Shown here piece after piece: positions 13,388 to 16,131 of a stretch of 16,131 nucleotides of DNA (position 1 is its first letter; each line of letters opens with the position of its first letter). Where the stretch lies: NCBI GenBank assembly GCA_040507895.1, contig JBEVNX010000059.1, positions 1-16,131 of the forward strand. Direction: 5' to 3'. Both the position numbers and the translations under genes were made by a program. The stretch comes from JBEVNX01 sp040507895 (GTDB lineage Bacteria; Desulfobacterota; Binatia; JACPRU01). The notes under the pieces are model-generated. The model had not been told where the DNA came from. It searched no databases and saw nothing but the letters and a program-made list of their open reading frames with translations.

Positions 13388-15229
13388 ATGCCAGGCCGGG
13401 GAGCACGACGGCGGTCCCTGCGTGGCGCCTCGTCGCGTCGGCCGCGGCGCGTGGCGACGCGAACGGCGCGGCTCGATCCCGTGACGGTGGAGATCATCCG
13501 CAGCGCGATGGAAACGATCTGCTACGAGGTCGCCACCTACGTCGGCCTCACGGCGACCATGCCCGTCCTCAATCAGTCGGGCGAGCGCAACGCGACGATC
13601 CTCGACGCGCGCGGTCGCCTCGCCGCCCTCTCGGTCACGGTCCCGCAGCTCATGCTGTCGTCGACGCTACCCGTGCGTTTCGCGCTCGACTTCTTCGGCC
13701 CGGGGGGGCTCCAAGACGGCGACGTACTGATCGCCAACGACCCCTATCACGGAGGCGGCCACCTGCCCGACTACAACGTGTTCGCGCCGGTCGTCGTCGA
13801 CGGCGAGCTTCGGTTCATCGTGGCGATCCAGTGTCACCACGCCGACACCGGCGGCGCGGCGCCGGGCGGATACATGGTCGACGCGCTCGACGTCTGGGCC
13901 GAAGGCGTGCGCCTTCCCGCTTTGAAGATCGTGGAGCGCGGCGTGGAGCGCTCCGACGTCCTCTATGTGTTGAAAACGAACAGTCGGAGCCCGACCTTCC
14001 TCGGCGACGTCCGCGCGCAGATCGTCGCCGCGCAGCGCGGCCGCGATCGCCTCAAAGGCCTGATCGCGAAGTACGGGCTCGGCGCGGTTCAGGGCTCAGT
14101 GGAGCGTTCGATCGAGCAAGCAGGCGCGAGGTTCCGCGAGGAAGTCCGGCGATGGCCGGACGGCGCCTACTTCGGCGACGCCTACGTCGACAACGATCCG
14201 GTCGGCAACAGCGACATCCGCGTGCACCTCAAGGTCACGGTGCGTGGCGACCGTCTCACCGTAGATTTCACTGGATCCGACACGCGGCAGAATCTGTGCG
14301 CGAACTCGACCTACGGCCATACGCGCGGCTACGTCGTCGCTCAGATCGCCAGCATGATGGACCCGACGATCCCGAAGAACGAAGGCTTCGTCGAGGCCAT
14401 CGACTTGATCGTTCCGAAAGGATGTTGCCTCAATCCGCACGACAACAAGCCGGTGGCGGCTGGCACGCTTCATCCGGGCGTGGAGGTCGGTGAGGGGATC
14501 GCCAAGGCGCTCGGCGACCTGTTGCCCGAGCGCTCGTGCCCGCAGGTCCACAAGCTGGCCATGCCGACGGTGATCCTCGGCATGGATCCCGGGACCGGCC
14601 GGATGTTCATCGACCCGTCCGCGGATACCTTCGCCGCGTATTGCGGAGCCGCGAAGGGGCTCGACGGATGGGGCGCGATGAACGCATCGTTCGGCAACCT
14701 CCTGCGGGCGACGGCCGAGATCAACGAATCGATCTTCCCTCATCGTCAGATGGCCCGGGACTACGCAACCGACACCGGGGGCCCCGGCCAGTGGCGCGGC
14801 TGCCCCGGAAGCTTCTTCGTGAAGACGCTCACCGCGCCCGCCACCGTCTATGCCTACGTCGTCGGACGCAAGCACCCGATGCCGGGCATGGCGGGCGGCA
14901 AGAACGGCATGCCCAACGAGCTCCGTTGCCGCGTCGGCTCGAAGCAGGAGCTCATCGCCGAAGGAGCCTCGCGACAGGTGCCGCACCATGCCGGCGAGTC
15001 CTACGCCTATCGATACGGCGGCGGCGGCGGCTGGGGCGATCCGCTCGAGCGCGATCCCGAGGCGGTGAAGGAGGACGTGCTCGACGAGTACGTGTCCCTG
15101 CGCGGCGCGCGCTTCGACTACGGCGTGGTGCTCACGGGCAGCGTCGAAGAGCTCGACGTGGCGGTCGACCGGGAAGCCACGCGCGAGCTCCGCGCGCAAA
15201 TGCGAGCCGATCGCGAGGGCCGCGGTTGA
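13388..15229 (+). CDS. hyuB: Hydantoinase B / oxoprolinase / acetone carboxylase alpha-like subunit
   Basis: A 613-aa HyuB-family subunit. With HyuA it forms ATP-dependent amidohydrolases (N-methylhydantoinase, 5-oxoprolinase) or related acetone/acetophenone carboxylases. The family start LDPVTVEIIRSAMETICYEV is at 29-48. Then come NDPYHGGGHLPDYNVFAPV (117-135) and CHHADTGGAAPGG (149-161), the conserved His/Asp region that binds metal in relatives. Later blocks are VDFTGSDTRQN, the long PVAAGTLHPG region and DTGGPGQWRGCPGSFF. RGCPG differs from the RGGxG seen in many members. An arginine-rich 28-residue extension precedes the conserved core; GTG 13451 (Val22) is an alternative start. ATG 13388 has GGAG 8 nt upstream. 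TTGACA at 13350-13355 may be a -35 box. Substrate unknown; the stop overlaps hyuA. Confidence 0.88.
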   Translation: MPGRGARRRSLRGASSRRPRRVATRTARLDPVTVEIIRSAMETICYEVATYVGLTATMPVLNQSGERNATILDARGRLAALSVTVPQLMLSSTLPVRFALDFFGPGGLQDGDVLIANDPYHGGGHLPDYNVFAPVVVDGELRFIVAIQCHHADTGGAAPGGYMVDALDVWAEGVRLPALKIVERGVERSDVLYVLKTNSRSPTFLGDVRAQIVAAQRGRDRLKGLIAKYGLGAVQGSVERSIEQAGARFREEVRRWPDGAYFGDAYVDNDPVGNSDIRVHLKVTVRGDRLTVDFTGSDTRQNLCANSTYGHTRGYVVAQIASMMDPTIPKNEGFVEAIDLIVPKGCCLNPHDNKPVAAGTLHPGVEVGEGIAKALGDLLPERSCPQVHKLAMPTVILGMDPGTGRMFIDPSADTFAAYCGAAKGLDGWGAMNASFGNLLRATAEINESIFPHRQMARDYATDTGGPGQWRGCPGSFFVKTLTAPATVYAYVVGRKHPMPGMAGGKNGMPNELRCRVGSKQELIAEGASRQVPHHAGESYAYRYGGGGGWGDPLERDPEAVKEDVLDEYVSLRGARFDYGVVLTGSVEELDVAVDREATRELRAQMRADREGRG

Positions 15230-16131
15230 GCGCTTCGCGGAGCCGCGCGCGGATCGGCATCGACGTCGGCGGCACGTTCACGGACCTCGTCCTCGTGCGT
15301 GCCGACGGCTCGTTCGTGCTCGACAAGACGCCGACGACTCGCGCCGACCCCTCGAGCGGTCTGATGAACGGCCTCGAGCAACTGGCTCGACGGGAGGAGC
15401 GCGCGCTCGGCGACCTGCTCGCCGCGGTCGACACGATCATCCACGGCACGACGACGGCCGACGACACGATGATCGCTCGATCGGGCGCGGTGACCGGCCT
15501 GTTGAGCACCCAAGGGCACCGCGACGAGATCGAGCTCCGACGCGGCTTCAAAGAGGACGTCTGGAACCCCGCGCACCCGCCGCCGTTCCCGATCTGCCCG
15601 CGGCGGCGGCGCATCGGCATCCCCGAGCGCCTAGATTTTCAGGGCAACGTGGTGCTGCCGCTCGACGAGGCCGCCGTGCGAGCAGGCGTCCAGCGGCTCC
15701 GGAAGCAAGGGGTGGAGTCGCTCGCGGTAGTGTTCCTCTTCTCGTTCGTGAACTCGGCGCACGAGAGGCGCGTGGCGGAGATCGTGCGCGAGGAGTGGCC
15801 GGAGGTGACGCTCTCGCTTTCGCACGAGGTCATGCCTTCGGCCCCCGAGTTCGAGCGCACTTCGACTACCCTCGTCCACGCCTACGTCGCTCCGAACGTC
15901 CGCCGCTACGTCACGCACCTTGAAGAGCGCTTGCGCGAAGCCGGCTTTCGCGGACGGCTGTTGCTGATGCAATCGAACGGAGGCGTCATGACGTCCGAGT
16001 ACGTCAGCCGCCGCGCGGTCGGGGTGTTGGGCTCGGGCCCGACAGGCGGCGTTATGGGTGCCTGTCATGTCGGGGCGCTCGTCGGCGTCGGCGACTTCGT
16101 CGCCGCCGACATGGGTGGAACGCGCTACGAC
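15226..16131 (+). CDS. hyuA: Hydantoinase A / oxoprolinase / acetone carboxylase beta-like subunit, 3' truncated
   Basis: 302 codons of the ATP-binding partner of HyuB, running off the window end (family length about 680-720). The start is TTG 15226, overlapping the hyuB TGA as TTGA; the protein begins at once with the actin-like phosphate-1 loop RIGIDVGGTFTDLVLV (9-24). The Hydant_A N-terminal domain shows IIHGTTTADDTMIARSGAVTGLLSTQGHRDEIELRRG (71-107), and the second ATP-fold begins at LLLMQSNGGVMT (245-256), VLGSGPTGGVMGA (267-279) and ADMGGT (294-299). The HGTTTADDT and GHRDEIELRRGFKEDVW forms differ from classical hydantoinase HGTTVATN. They recall the acetone/acetophenone carboxylase branch, but that is recalled, not searched. 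The order B then A is less common than A then B. Confidence 0.88.
   Translation, partial: MSASRSRARIGIDVGGTFTDLVLVRADGSFVLDKTPTTRADPSSGLMNGLEQLARREERALGDLLAAVDTIIHGTTTADDTMIARSGAVTGLLSTQGHRDEIELRRGFKEDVWNPAHPPPFPICPRRRRIGIPERLDFQGNVVLPLDEAAVRAGVQRLRKQGVESLAVVFLFSFVNSAHERRVAEIVREEWPEVTLSLSHEVMPSAPEFERTSTTLVHAYVAPNVRRYVTHLEERLREAGFRGRLLLMQSNGGVMTSEYVSRRAVGVLGSGPTGGVMGACHVGALVGVGDFVAADMGGTRYD

Noticed and set aside
14096..15199. Minus-strand open frame of 367 codons opposite hyuB
   Set aside because: It lies entirely antisense to the conserved HyuB sequence and resembles no protein.

Overview
The window comes from a GC-rich Gram-negative bacterium. The evidence is codon bias, a small lipoprotein, a periplasmic HEAT-repeat protein, sigma-54 activator machinery and many 4-bp (ATGA/GTGA/TTGA) start-stop overlaps. 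The protein mix resembles soil or sediment 'deltaproteobacterial' lineages (Myxococcota, Desulfobacterota, Binatota-like), but lineage is an inference that the sequence alone cannot settle. No rRNA, tRNA, CRISPR array, IS element or phage gene was recognised.

Layout, left to right. 1-366: the 3' end of a GlcD-type FAD-linked oxidase. 488-1216: a DUF374 lysophospholipid acyltransferase. 1252-2394 (-): a family 2 glycosyltransferase, convergent with the acyltransferase. 2647-3719: purU (formyl-THF deformylase) overlapping a 69-aa lipoprotein. 3790-4236 (-): a BCP/PrxQ-type peroxiredoxin whose peroxidatic cysteine codon is an in-frame TGA. 4281-6952 (-): an NtrC-type response regulator and a GAF-domain histidine kinase. 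7473-8623 (-): a HEAT-repeat exported protein and a pyridoxamine-phosphate-oxidase-like protein, overlapping by 4 bp. 8697-11911 (+): a membrane-SRPBCC fusion overlapping an OPT transporter gene that carries three separate lesions. 11980-12180 (-): a cold-shock protein with a clear intrinsic terminator. 12502-13353: a SAM methyltransferase. 13388 to the end: a hyuB-hyuA pair (hydantoinase/oxoprolinase/acetone-carboxylase superfamily), with hyuA running off the end.

The standout is the peroxiredoxin at 3790-4236. It reads as one continuous 148-residue protein if the TGA at 4107-4105 is selenocysteine (TPG-U). The UGA falls exactly on the peroxidatic position of the PxxxTxxC motif. It is followed 15 nt later by a perfect 6-bp hairpin with a 7-nt loop, and the loop G lies 22 nt past the UGA, as in bacterial SECIS elements. 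A start-to-stop gene caller would report only an 85-aa fragment lacking the active site. Sec-containing peroxiredoxins are a known class, so the novelty lies in this instance and its context, not in the concept.

The OPT transporter is the contrast case. It also contains an in-frame TGA, but together with two frameshifts and at no catalytic site, so it looks like ordinary gene decay or sequence error.
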